DNA of 64,000 bases from Bugulina stolonifera (taxonomy: Eukaryota > Bryozoa > Gymnolaemata > Cheilostomatida > Bugulidae): the NCBI GenBank assembly GCA_935421135.1, contig OW285196.1:12211001-12275000 (forward strand), written 5' to 3'. Shown here piece by piece: positions 29,301 through 44,300 of the stretch. The position numbers and the translations under genes are program-made. Positions within the stretch are counted from its first letter, which is position 1; each line of letters begins with the position of its first letter. The notes under the pieces are model-generated. The model made no database searches, had not been told where the DNA came from, and saw nothing but the letters and a program-made list of their open reading frames with translations.

Positions 29301-32300
29301 ATTGGTCAAAGACAGGACTGTTGTCATTAACATCTGTAAGTTCTATTACGATATCGGCTGTGCAGTATAAGCCTCCGTCATCTGTAGCTACTCCAGTTAT
29401 ACGATATGCCGACATCCGTTCTCTGTCTAGACCACGGTACACCCTGATATCACCTAGAGAAACGGTATAGAATCATATTACACTAGTAGTGTCAGAGAAC
29501 ATATTATAGAATGTAATGTTAAAGAGGAAGTTACGTTATGGCATCACATTAAAGGGGTACCACAGCTCACTGCAGTAAATATTTATACCTCTAATAGCAT
29601 CAATAGCAAAGTCTGAGGATCCTTCTCCTCTAAGGGTGTACGTTATCCTTGAGTTGGGGGTGGAGGCCTCGTCAATGTCACTGGCCTTCATTGAGAGTAT
29701 TAAGGTACCAGAGGCAATGTTTTCAGCGATAACCTTCGTGTACATCGGCTACAACCCCATACATGCTATTATATAACAAATACAATGAATTTGTCACTTT
29801 TTAATATTTTGTTTCAGTATATTGCACATACTGTACAGGGAAAAAGGCTTACCCTGTCACAGATGGGAGCATTGTCATTAGCATCTAGTATATGTACGAG
29901 TACCATCACACTGGATACAAACACTCCGTCTGTTGCAGAGATCTCTAAATGATATTCTGTACGAGATTCTCTATCTAGTGACTTACTAACAAAGATCTCT
30001 CCAGTCTGCTTTATTCTATCATAAAATACAATCATATGGTTGTTTAGAGTTTATTGTAACGAGTAGCACGCATAGCTGTGAGTCAAAACGTAATATTTAC
30101 AAGTCATATTAATATATAAATATAATATAATATCGATGAATATAATACAGAATGTAATATTATGTAATAGAACTACCAGTTCAGAAAATATTCTCAAGCA
30201 TAAGCTGAAAAATAGTAGAGAAATATGTTACACTTGCACTTGATTCAAATACAAAGAGAGTAACGAATCACTACTAACAGAGAGAGTAGAATGACCAATA
30301 CACACCTGAAATGACCTTGACCGTTGCCATTAGATATGTAATACATTTTAGTAGAATGCACAGGTAGATCATCATCTACAGCTTCCACTTTGATAACAAT
30401 CGTCCCTACTGGCGCGTCTTCATTGACAGCGGCTATATAAACAAATATATAATGGATAGGTAGGTAGGTAGGTAGGTAGAGCAATATCAGTAAGAGAAGG
30501 TCAATAAGTAAACTTTGCTGCAAATTGATTAAATTTCAATCAATTTAATGCAAACACATTGAGTATGATCAATCATAGTGAGTGAGCATGATCAATCATA
30601 GTGAGTGAGCATGATCAATCATAGTGAGTGAGCATGATCAATCATAGTGAGTGAGCATGATCAACCATAGTGATCTAGTATGATCAGTCGTAATGATTCA
30701 GTCTGGAAAACTCATGTATCCCAGTGATTAGTACACATTTAGTAGTAATTACTATTTAGTTTCATGCAGACCTTGTTCGAACTAGAAGATTCCCATAACA
30801 GTGAGGGGCACTTAATTATGTACCCCAAGTGAAGTACAAGAGAGCTAACAGAGCTATGTTGAATGCATGCACACAGACTAGGATACACACAGTTGGTGGT
30901 AGGTACACAGTATCTTCACTCATACATACATGTGGATGTATGGAACCTAGGCTAACACTCTGTTTAGTAGTAAAGTAAGTATGGTAAGCCGACGTTTCAA
31001 TCAATCAAATCTGTGAGTTCTAAGTGATAGTCAAATCAGCTGACTAACAAACTGCACCCGGTGTTATTATATGTATTTCACTTTCCAATTAACATTCCAC
31101 CATTTGTAATTCCCAGCATTAATAGCACACCCTATCCCCATCTACCATGGACACAGTCAAGCAGTTATATTATCAACACCTTTGGAATTCCCATAAGAAC
31201 CAAGAGCATATAACTCCCACATCAAAAAGCACACGAAGAACAACAATTTAGTGCAAATGGTGTCTGCTTTTCTTTGCTTATACATGTACTGAAGATACAT
31301 TTCACATTGTGTACCCACATAATAGCAAAGATCATAAATACACTGATTGCAGAAGATAGCAACAAGAGAAAAGAAGAATTACAGTTGAGGATAAATCATT
31401 CAATAATTTAACATTGACAGTAGCGACTAGATGAACAAATAATAATATATTCTGATTTTAGCATGCATTGATTATTATATGATTGTATTTAAGGACCACA
31501 CAGCATGCAATTGTATTCCGGATAGAATAGATACAATGAATGGCCATAATTTTATCACGTGATAAAATTTCAGAAACAAAAATGCTTACCATCAGCCAAC
31601 TAATAATTACAATGAAGAAAGCTCTAACCTAGTCTGCTTGACCCCTTTAATCAGACAGTGGTTACTAGGCCACACCCACTTTCAGTTAGGCCACGCCCAC
31701 TAGTAGACAAGTAAGTCAAAACCACACCCACTAGTGGAATAGGCCACACCTAACAGTGTAGTAGACCACGCCCACTCTATCAAGATCTAACTAACGATTA
31801 ATATGTACAATTATAATATTTAGTTTGTGTGATAAGTAGAGCGTAGGTAAGACAAAGTACATCAACGTGAGCTAATAGTTTACCTGTATCATTCCAGTAC
31901 CTATAGCCTCCTGCATAATGCAGAATATACAAGGTGATGTAGACAGTTAGGTATATATATTATATAACATACATGTACATGTACAACACGCTACTGTACA
32001 CAGTTAGATAGTAGGAAGGCCTAACAAGAAAGAAGTTTACGAAACAGTAGAGAGTAGATAATTCCCGGTGACACTTTTCCACAGTATTCCAAATGATGTC
32101 AGAGTTTACAAGAAGGTTAGTTTTTACATCAAACATCAAGATTACCAAATCCACATTTCATGCACAGGGAATGCATCACATGTATCAGTTCTCTAATCTA
32201 AGAAATGACGAAACACCACTCACAAAGTAGGGGTGGGTCACATACCGCTCGGAAAAATTGAGCTATTTATAGTAAGTACACACACTCATAACCTACCAAT

Positions 32301-35300
32301 CAGTTGGACGTGGGAAAATTTGGGAGCACAGTCATTGATATCTAACAGGTTGATCTTGACTTTAGCCCGTGAACTTAGTTTGCCCCTGCTATCCTCATCG
32401 CTGGCCTGTATATAGAACTCGTAATAACTTTGTTTCTCTCGGTCTAACGGCACGAGGGAGCTGATCCACCCATGATGTGGCTCAACCATAAACAGGTTGC
32501 TGTAGGCTTTAGACTCCGGTGCAAATGAATACAAAATCTTCGTCTCATGGTCTTGATCTTGATCAAAAGCCGAGACCTACAATGTGAACACAACTCCTTA
32601 AAATCGCCTACAACAACACAACGTCATGTTAATTTGCTACGTTATGCTACTGTCGTTATCTCTTGGTTAGTTAGCAGAAATTGTTTGTTCAGGATAGATA
32701 TTACTTCTGCATAATGAAGAGGTACTTGTATGCAAGCCAGACCGGCGTTATCCAATATGACCAAAAACTCCATCAAATAATAACATTGTAGAGTCTTTGA
32801 TACAGCTAGTGTGCCAGAGGAAATTGGTGAATACGATCTTGTTATATATAGTACATTAAGCTAATACAAGAGAGGTCAAGTACAAGCTTAGCCTTAGTTT
32901 GTCTGCAGCAGAAACAACAATAATAGAGTGCGGCCTGTAGTTTCCAACAGAAGATACGCCACTGTTGGACCACAGGCTATTCGGTGTGATGACAACAAAT
33001 ATGTTTTGTGAAATAGAGGTGCAAAATATATAATGGGTATAGATAGTAGCATACATACAGTATTACATGTATGATGTGGGTTCTCATACTACACCGCCCC
33101 TTATTATGCAACAGTGGTATGGGAGTGACTAAGGCTATCACGTTATATGGTAGTGTTTAGTTGTTGTTTGTTCATTTCTAACAAGGTTCATGGGTGTGAT
33201 ACAATATGGGGACACTGGCTAAGAGTGTGTTAAACATATATATTACTATTATTATAATATTATATTACATAATAATATTATGTAATATAAGCCCTTTAAC
33301 TTACCCTGCCATGCACAACGTGAGCCTATTGCCAAAGTATAGGTTAAAATATTAGATACAGGTTCAACATAATCAGGTCTGGTAACATGTACAATATTAT
33401 AGTTAGTATTCAAAACTGTTAACTATAACAATTATTGTGGATAGCGCCGATGTCAGGGTCCAAGGTTAAGATGCATTTCAGAAACAATATTGACATCATG
33501 TGGGTGACCTATATATGTGTGGGTGACCTACATATCTGTGACGCAAAGAGATTCAACAATTAGTATTCGCTAAACACCATTAGTATTACATCACATTCAC
33601 TCGTTACACAGTTGCCATGACAACAATTGTAAACAAGTAAACTATTTACCTGCTATAGTATGATATCTTACCTGCAGTATATTTGCACCAACCGGGATAC
33701 TCTCTGCTATGCTGACCGCATATTCACCAGATGTGAACTGAGGGGGGTTGTCGTTAGAGTCAATCGGTGAGACCAGAACTATGGTGCTGGAGACGAGCTC
33801 TGGTTCAGATTGAGTGTATGCTTCTACTACTATCTCATACACAGGCTGTGTCTGCATACAAGAGGAGACAACTTTAGTGCTACATAAAGTACTTTTATAA
33901 CATAATCATACTGTATATTAATAAGCATAGAGTGTAGTACCAGGCCTATGGATATCAACTTCAGTTTTAGAGGTCAAGCTTGTTTAGAGTTTGTCACTGG
34001 TATATAATATATTCCATACAACTAATATAAGATGAATATTTAGGAATCGAGAGCCTGGCATACCAACAGACAGACTTGGTAGGAAGATATTTGTTTGGTC
34101 AAGCCTACAAAATGTCTGCCCATAAATGCACACGTACAATACACACATAGTATGGATGAGTGACATACCTCTCTGTCCAGTGGTCTAATGGTGGTGATAC
34201 GACCTTGAGAATCGATGGCAAAAGATGGAGGTTTGTTAGTTCTGACGCTAGAGCCCGAGCGTATTCTGTACGAAAGCCTGTGCTCCCCAGTATAGTCTGC
34301 CCTTACCTGAGTATTACAATATATAAACTACACTAAGAAATCGGGTGATACTAGTTAATTAACAACGTAGAACACCTAAACAGCACTTAGTAATCAGTTA
34401 ACTAGTAGTATCCATAGAAATAGGAGGTAGTGATACATTATCAGGCATTCATACATAGAGTGCGTAGTAATACATTATCATGCATTCATACATAGACTGC
34501 GTAGTAATACATTACCCAAGTAGAGAAAAGGCATAGTATAAAAACAAACCTTAGTCACTTCAGTTCCAACAGGTTCAGATTCTTCTAGAAACATCTGTGA
34601 GTTTCCTGTACGGAAGATTGGAGGTGTGTCAGAGGTAAATGTGATGGTTACAAGTGCTGTGTCGTCAAGGACTTCCGCCCCCGAATCTCTCGCCTTTATG
34701 TAGAAAGATATTTCCTTGTCTTTGTCTAAAACACATAACACTAAATGACATCTACGCTCCTACTAATCTATATCCATATCCATATGTAGGTGATGAATTG
34801 AGGTACGAAAAATTCACCTTATTTACCCAATGTCCCTCGTATTTGTCAACATCATAGGCTACACACAAGCGCTGGATATGTTTATACAATAACAAGTAGA
34901 TTGAACAAGATTAATATTATGCATAGTTTGAAATAGATGCAAGGAACATTACAACAAGAACATAAATTAATATGGTATTGAGATTAACCGAACATCTAAG
35001 AATAAATCTATAATGATACGAAAAAGATATAAACAGCAAACCTTCTACAATATAATCCACACACACGGATTACATATACTGATATACACAGAAGTAACGC
35101 ACCGTTAGAATTGAGATTCCGTGCCAGGCTAATCCTGCCCGTGTTCTCTTCTATTTTGAAAGTGTTCCTTATGTGAGGAGAATCGGAGAGAATGGAGTAG
35201 CGTAATTTAGCGTTGGCCTGCTTATCCAAGTCAAACGCTGACACAGTCAGAACGTGTGTGTCGATGGTGGAGTTACTAAACACAGCGGCAGAGTAACCTG

Positions 35301-38300
35301 TGAACAGAATAGACACTTGTAGTTGCAGCTAGAAGCACATGTGCCTCTCGTGTCAAGCACCAACGACCTCAAAAACAGAATTAATCAATAGTCACAGTTT
35401 GAAATCTGAGTGGCAATGAGATGTGTAAGCAGAAAGCCTTCTAAAATAGTAAATATATTCCCAAACTGGGAGAATATTCTAGACTCAATAGAATGCTGAA
35501 TGATAGTCTACAAGACTGAATGGGATATCACACAAATCCTCTAATAGTATACACAGCACAGGATGTTAGCCCAGAAAAGAGTCTTCACACTTATTCTTCA
35601 TCTACTGCTTACTCATAATAAACAATAGTCTGAACTTACCTCTAGCAACAAATTGTGGGCTATTGTCGTTCACATCGTCAACTATAACGTATACAGATGT
35701 GAACTCTGTCTTTCCACCAGCGTCTTGAACCATAACAGGTAGCATAAAGAAATCTCTCCCCTCTCTGTCTGGGCGGAACTTGAGGCTGATGTCACCTAGT
35801 AACAGGTAATTCAAGGTGGTTGTGCAAAGTATAGTAGTATGGTCAGTGAGAACATGATATGAGACAATGATTTGAATTCACTAAATCTGACTCGATGTGA
35901 CAGGTAGTGACTTGGGGTTATACAGAATGACTTAATTATAAACATGACTTGATATCACATAAACGACTTGAGCAGTACCTGTGGTAGGATCAATCCTGAA
36001 ATGATCTTGCACCCAGTCCCCTACCAATGAGTAGGTTATCTCCCCATACACTCCTTTGTCCTCATCGTTAGCCTTGACCTGGCCAAGAACGTGACCTTCT
36101 CGACTATTCTCTATCACATGGAATGTGTAGAGAATGTGCTCAAACTCTGGGCTGTGTCTACAATAAATAAATTATATAGTTATACCAGCAGTTATGTAGA
36201 TGTGAAAACAACATAGTGCCTTATTACACACCATATAAGGTATCAATCACGTCCTTCACATAGTGTAGATGTTAGTGATAGAGTTTGACTATATCATCAA
36301 GTGGAATCACCTTTAGGACTAAACCTCATGAGTCACATGGGTTCCTTGTTCACTGTACTGTGCTGGATCATTTTTCTAAATTAAATTGAGCATTTGACTC
36401 TGTGAACGATGCAATTTAGACTATGTATGCTAACGTATTTGTACAACAGATCTTGAGGAAGTAGGAAACTCACCGATTGGCTGCCTTCACATTGACAGTG
36501 AGGCTGGTGAAGCTGGTGTAGATACCGTCAGACACCGAGATGTTCAGAGCATAGACATCAGAGAACATGGAGCTTTGGTGGAATGGTGAGACATAGACTG
36601 AGCCTGTGTTCTGGTTAATTGTGAACGCCTGGCCTTCATTCCCATGTACAATGCTATCGAGCAAACAATCATATATAACACTTATGTAAGTACACAGGCT
36701 AATTATTTAGCCGAAGAAGAGCTGATCTGAAAAATCTTAATTCAGACTAAGGTGGTATGCTACAGGTAGATAATAGTTTCAAAATATCAACATTAAACTA
36801 TTTATCTATATAAAACTATCCAGCGAAGTTGAAGCTAGCTGAATAAAATTCTGAACTATAAGGTGGTCATCAAATTACGTTCCCATACATGGCTGTGTAT
36901 ACTATTCCCATGAAGTACGAGAAAGAGAGGACAACTCACTTGTACATCAGCTCTCCTTCATTAGTACTATCCGCATCAATAGCACCGACCATAGCTATGA
37001 ACTGGCCTTTCTTTACTTGATCAGATATCTCCACAGAATAAGCTGTCCGCTCAAATACCGGAGCGTTGTCATTGAGATCTAAATTAAGAAGAAAACAACT
37101 CAACAATCATCTGCCAAGGGTCAACGAAAACTACACTACACAATATATTATTTAGTTGAAAGATGTTGGTGTGGGTTAGCAATTTTATGATAAATAGTAG
37201 AACGAGGCGCTTTATAAGATTTTTTGAATCTATTTCCAATATTTTTTACACTTATCCAAGCGTCATCCTCAGAGGAGAAACTAGGATATGACCAAATTTG
37301 GTAAAAAGTTTGTCCTAATCTACGTTTTCCAATCAAATTGATGTGATACTAAGTTGAGTTCCACTTCAGCTAAAAGGGTACGGATTATGGGTGGTAGAAA
37401 TAACGTACCATTCAATATGATGTGCACATAGGCTTCAGAAGAAAGCCTGGGGTTCCCTCCATCAGTAGCTACAATTATGAAATCTAACTTGGCGTTTTCC
37501 TCGTGGTCAAGAGGTGAAACAGTGCGTATCTCTGCTGCTCCACCTTCATTCTCCTACAGAATTCACACCGGGTTTATGGCTCGAACTCTAACGGTTACAT
37601 TTTCAGACAATAAAGGTGAAAATCTTATTTACTAGCACGCTGTAATATAATTTTCCCTTACCCTAATGTCAAACATGAGATGGTGAGGCATTTCTTCGTC
37701 TAGTGGTTTGAGACTATAATGGATGAGACCATTGATTCCCTGGTCAGAGTCGGAAGCATTGATGCTGATCACATGACTTCCTACAGTTATGGCTTCCGAC
37801 ACAGTCCTGTAGTAGTCCAATTGGCTGAAGAACGGCTTCTGGTCATTCACATCCTGTGGAATGAATTAACTACATTAGTCACTATAATCAATTGACTGAT
37901 GCTTAGTCAGTCACCAGCTCAGGATTCTGGTTTTAGACTCCTGCAGGTTAGAAGCACATGTTACCCAGCTCCACCAAAGACAATGAATGACTTTATTAGA
38001 GAATGCAAATATACGCTGAGACTACGTAAGCCTACATGTATATGTAGTAGTGTTTGCATGTATATCAACGAATCACCAACCTGCACATTGATGATCACAA
38101 TAGCGTCTGCCCAATCACCAGTGACGACGTCTACTGCCCGTATCTTGAGCTGGTAATTTGACTGCAACTCATAGTCGAGATCATCAATGACTCTGATAGT
38201 GCCTACAAATCAACGTACACACATAGCTTAGTAAAGGCGGGACGATACCTTATTGACAGATAGACACCTGAACCTTCAAGAAGTTGGTGATTGGTACCTC

Positions 38301-41300
38301 AGTCTATGTGGGGGAAGAAGTGGTAGTGCCATGCTCGTCTAGCTAACCGTGAGGTACTAAGTCTATAACAACTGATTATAAATACATAATATAGGTGTGC
38401 AACTGTCGCTACACAACACAAATGAATGGTATATCTAACAAAACTATCATATAATGTTTCAGAGAGTAAATGTGACTTGGAGGAAATCAGAACAAGACCG
38501 AGGTAAAAATAGAGAATAATGACGTTAGAATCATAAACAAGGTTTTCATCGAACTTTAAGGTGGTATTAGTTGAAATAGTAACTAGTAAAACATGGCTGA
38601 AATAAGGCAGCATCACCATAAACCTCTGACAAGAGAAGCACAGATGGGTCTATTGATTCTTTATATGGGTAGAATGTACATGTAGTTTTGTAGACACATG
38701 TGCTTCTAACCAGAGCCAGAGGTTAATGCTATCACTATCATTTGATTGTAATAATCTTCACAGATGTTCCATCCTCTAAATCTCAGAAGCAAATCATGGT
38801 TTCATTTGAATAATCTGCAGAACCACAATCACTGGTTTAAAAATCACAGCTGAATGCCTGATTAGATCAGCAAAATGTCATTGAAATCAAGATGGCTGAC
38901 AGGAAGTGGTTCAGCAATAGACAGGAAATGAAGTGTGAAGAGAGGAGCGAGGAGGATTACAGAGTGAGGTAGGCTCAATCATTTGAATAAGAAAATATTC
39001 TATCTAATATTGACTTGGCTAGTGCACCACTCACTGACTATTAGCACGAGACTAACTCCACACTAACACAATACGATATTATTATTAGAAGGCCCATAAT
39101 GTTTAGATGAGCCCTTTCTATTTAATCCCTTTACTACTGACTGACTGAGCAGAGTTAGTTTAAACCTTGTCCCAAAACATGTAACACCATAAGCTTCCAC
39201 CATAGTAGCAAGACTGTCATAAATCAGTTAGCACAGAATTGGAGAGAATTAGCCAATTGAGTTTCAAAAAAACTTTTGTTGATCCAATCATAGCGGAGCA
39301 TGGCTTAAAGTGAATATGACAATGGACACCAATTGGTTGATCTTGAATATGCATATTGCCAACGACGTTCAGCCAACATCATTCTGGTACAAAATTAAAT
39401 TCAGTACGTTATTGGAAAACGTTGTGTTGTTTTGCCAGTACAAACAGTCCTTTGTTGTCATATTCATTTTAAACACAGACAAGACTAGTTTATGATTTAG
39501 CATGGGATCAATAAATTCAGTGCTCAATGGGCACGGGAGGGATCACCAGTACACACCACCTTTCATTATCAGAGAGCCGGAATATTATAATTAATAAAAA
39601 AACCTTGATTGTCGATACCAGACAACAATTTAACATCATACTTACACGGCCCGTTGTAATCCATGGCTAGAAAATATTAGTAGATATGAACAGTGCAAGT
39701 AGTAGCAGCAGCAGAGTGGTAAGGGTGAGCTAGCTGGAGCTCGCAAATGTAACCTAAACTCTTAGGCTAATACATACAACAGGTATGGGGCGTATCCACA
39801 TGCCTCCAATTTAGTCTAAGAGCCTAGATTAGTAATGTAGTGACTGAGCCTTAGCAAAAACCATCTCTCTTTATTTACCCCCATTATGTAGACATCAAAT
39901 TGTTCATAGAGGGGTATTTATTAATAAACATGCTTTGTGAGTTTATACCCAACAGTGCGATGTGCAGCAAATCATTGGATTAAAATGATTGGTAACTGCA
40001 GTTAGTAAATAAATGTGTAGCGGTGGATGTTGCTTTCTGCAAACATAAATAAAATGGCCGACCATGTTTCGATGTCAGAAGTTGCCATGACAACAATGAG
40101 ATGTAGCGTAGATGGAATAATACCTGTACTGAAGTGAACTGTGAACTCCTTGTTTGGATCACCCTCGACAATTGTGTATATAATCTTGTTGCCAGGAGGA
40201 CTTGCAGCGTTTACGGTTGTCACAGCAGAGCTGGTTGGAATATTTTCTGGGATTGAACACTCGTACACCACTTGAGTGAAGTTAGGCGTAGATGCTGTGT
40301 ACACTTTAATAGTCAGGTTAGTTTGAGCTGAACGTTTGGGTTCACCTTAATAACAAAAAACATGGCCGACTTCAATGTTATACTTTCGCAACTTTGTGAG
40401 TTTGCAAAGTCAAACAATGTAAGGGGAAAAAGATGCCAAAAATTTCTTGTAATTACACATTGGTTCATGATGCGCAATTAGTAAATCAGACATGTAAGAA
40501 AAAGCAACTCCCACATACCTTGATCGGTGGCAACAACTGTAAATGTATACTCTCTGTTTGCTTTGTCTGCCAATGACCTCTTCACTGTTATGTCTCCAGT
40601 CCTTCTGTTGATTCTGAAGTCATTGTTGTTACTGTTTAGTATATCATAGCGCACCTCACTATTCTCTCCTTCATCGTCATCAGTGGCCTTGACCTTATAA
40701 ATACGAAGCAAAAGATACAGCATTATACCAGTTTGTCACAGACAGAAGCTGTGGGTATATTAAGTTGGGATAACACATGGAGTTATTACTCAAGAATTTC
40801 CAATCTGCTCTCTGCACGATGAATAGCTGAATTCATATGGCGTCTGACATCATATGAAAGTGAACATATTACTTAAGGCAGCATTGACTTACTCGTATTA
40901 CGGCTGACTGACGAACAGCATTGACTGTAGTCGAGGCATAGTAGTGATCTCTAGTAAAGTAGGGGGCATTATCATTGATGTCTTTAACAGAGACAATCAC
41001 GGGAACCTGAGCTAACCTGTTCTTTCTACCGATCGTTTGGACTCGAACTATAACCTCATACCTGTAACAGGAGTTATATAATTCCATTACATAACTTCAA
41101 CTACATACATAAAAGGGATGAGGTTTATGCAGACGAGATTTATTCTAGCAATATCATTTATTCTGATCAAGGCCGCTATAAATTCTGCTAGATCTTTCAT
41201 CACGGCACACTTTTATTTCTTCCGACTATGGAGACCCATGGGCAGGCAAACTTTCCAACTTACGAAGCTGATTATGGAACATGCTGTAGCTTATTTATGG

Positions 41301-44300
41301 TATGCTGAGAGCCTTTGAACGATAATGGGCAAGACGGCGATAGGAGAATTGTTGAAGGAGTCATCTTACCTTGCCTTCTTCTCTCGATCAATGAGAGCTG
41401 AGGCGTGCGTTTCCAACACTCCAGATGTGTAACCTATCTTAAAGACATCTCTGTAGTTCAACAGTTCAAAGGTCACCGGTTCACCCAGCACTGCAAGATA
41501 TACGATTCCATGAACACAAGTAACCATACACTAGCGCACAATCGTGAAAATAGTGGTATAAACCAATATCTGAAAATGCACAAGTGCAACTCAAGAGGGT
41601 TACAAATAATGTAACATAGGAGATATCGGTGTGCAACATTTATACACTACGGGCATATTCCGGAATCATTTCCTTAAGCTTGTAACTAATGAAGCCTATA
41701 TAGTATTTAATTTTATTATCTGAAATAATTTAGATTATCACTCCTGATGCTGCAATGACATTGCCACATACTGCAATGACATCGCCACATACTGCAATGA
41801 CATCTGCACATACTGCAATGACATCTGCACACACTGCAACAACATACTTTGATTCTCGATGAGAACAATGAGGACAGTCTGAGTAGAGGTCTTGTTCTCG
41901 ATGACCTCCCCAGTGTATACGGATTCGGTGAAGGTCAAACCAGAGTCGGAAGTCTTAACAACGTTAATCAATAGACTGTAGACAGCATCGTGTACATCAT
42001 CGCTAACCTGTAAACCAATGTAAAAGTTAAAATCATGCTAACTATACTTATACTACCTACAGCTACATCTCATGATACAAATTAAAGTTGTCTTCTCTTA
42101 TACCTTAACTACCAAAGTGTAGCTTCTGAGGAGGCGAGAGGGATTCTTAACATAGACGGCTCCCGTTTTCTCTTCTACACCAAACTTATTGTCCGAGTTT
42201 CCGCTGACAATCTCATATGTAAGGTCAGAGTTGAGGTCATCATCTACTGCAGCGGACGTATGCACTATAACCCCCTCGTATGTTGGAGTTAGTAGGGTAG
42301 CCTGAAATAGAACAGTGAAAATTTACTATTTTAGAAAAAAGCTTAACATTATTTAACAACAAAAAAATCATTTGCTAGAAATTATGATAGAAGTGACATG
42401 AGGAAATATCTTAAAATCTAAAATAAAAAAGACTGCTAAAAATGATCTGCTAAATGAACTCGCCTGGTAGGTGGATTGTGAAAAGACAGGAGGAGTATCG
42501 TTAATATCGTCTATTGTGATGATCACACGAGCAGGATTGGCTGCAGATAAGCTCTCTTCACCTGTAGAATATACCAGAACGTCAAATAATTTGACTTAGG
42601 AAAATGACGAAGGATTAGTAGAAGCTGGTATATAATACACTCACACACGTGCCATTACAATGCTATTATCACGACAGATTTTAAGGTCAAAAAACACTTT
42701 AATTGGTTGCATCAACTACACAATATTCTGTGCTGAAACTTAACAAAACAATTAGATTAGTCTTGTTCCCCCGATACAACAGATTGAAACACGTCTTTCA
42801 AATGCAAGTCATAAAATATAAATAAACATGCCGTTCATTGTAAGTGGTAAAGTCTAGAGCAAAACGTTAGTAAAAATAAAATAGACAGTTTCTCAGTCAA
42901 ACAGGTTTCGAGGATGAACTTATGCTCAACCTCTTCAGCTGTCCGGTGAAAAGAACTATGACACAGTGCATTGAGCTGGAGGAGAGGCTAGGGTTTAGTT
43001 ATCACAGCAAACTCAACTGTACCTGAATGCATACCAAGCCACGGGGCATTCAAGAATATTGCATCTAAGGCTAAAATGCAAGAGAATTCTACTGCATATT
43101 ATAGCACAATACGGTAACAGCACACAGAGCTGGGTATCCAAGGATCTAACGCTATCACAAGGTGCTTTCTGGAACCTCAAGCTATGATTTGCACCATGCA
43201 TCACATGGGGATACACATGCAGTGATGGTTGCAGGTTTTAGCATGGGAAACAATATTTCATGTGCAACAAATTATATTGTTGATGAGTCAGTTGAACTTG
43301 TCGGTATCACGCACTTGACCTTGAGCAGCACTAATAATTGTGTGAAATTATTCGGTTACAATATAAATTACAAAGTGCTGCTGTAGAAAAGGAGATACTG
43401 AATTCAGATGAATAAATGTACCAAACATGAAACCGTGCTTCACAACATTGGACTGCAGGCAGACAAGTATTCTCACAAATACAAGGAATGGTGGGGTGAG
43501 CAGGAATTGGAGAGGGGCGGAGTCATCGCAGCACGCGAAGAAAGGTAGAAACAAAACAACAGAACTGTATCACACTAACTACATGAAGTGCGCAGTGAAT
43601 AGAGTATGTATGCACTATTATATATATATACCTGTCTCCAGGAAGGGGGCTATCCAAGTTAACAACAGTATCACATTATAAACATACATACTAAACTAAG
43701 GACAACATAAATGTATATGAACATGTACATTGTAAATTAAACACATCTATTTCAGTTTAACAGATACACAAAGAACTAACAAGTGCCAACATAATGTCAA
43801 CATGAAATAAAAATATTATTACAACGAAAAGCACTTTATTCAAATGTACAACAAGTTGTTAATGCCACACTTTTATAGACTAAGTTCTAATATACAAAGG
43901 CAGACTAGTTTGAGGATTACAGAGGTATATATTATGCAGCGCACCCACCTTGATCACGGACTTGCACGGAGAACTCAAACCTAGACTTGACCTCTCTATC
44001 AGGTGTAGTCACTGTTCTCACAGCTCCAGTGTTCCTGTCTACCGTGAAATACTTGCTAGCCTCAGTTCCAGCGATTGAGTAGAGAAGTAGGGCATTGAGA
44101 TTCGAATCCTTATCCACAGCAGTAAGTATGAGAGGAACAGAGTCATTTGTGAGAACAACGAACCCATCCTGTGCACCTTCACTCACATGCCCCGTATAGA
44201 CGGGCTGGGAAAAGGATGGTCTGTTATCATTTCTATCTATGATGTGTATCGCCACAGCCAACATCACCTGGAAATGATGTCAACGAAAAACGTTGCAAAC

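Noticed and set aside
43162..43681. Open frames of 74 and 84 codons on the + strand inside a FAT-like intron
   Set aside because: No domain, no splice support, and antisense to a well supported intron.
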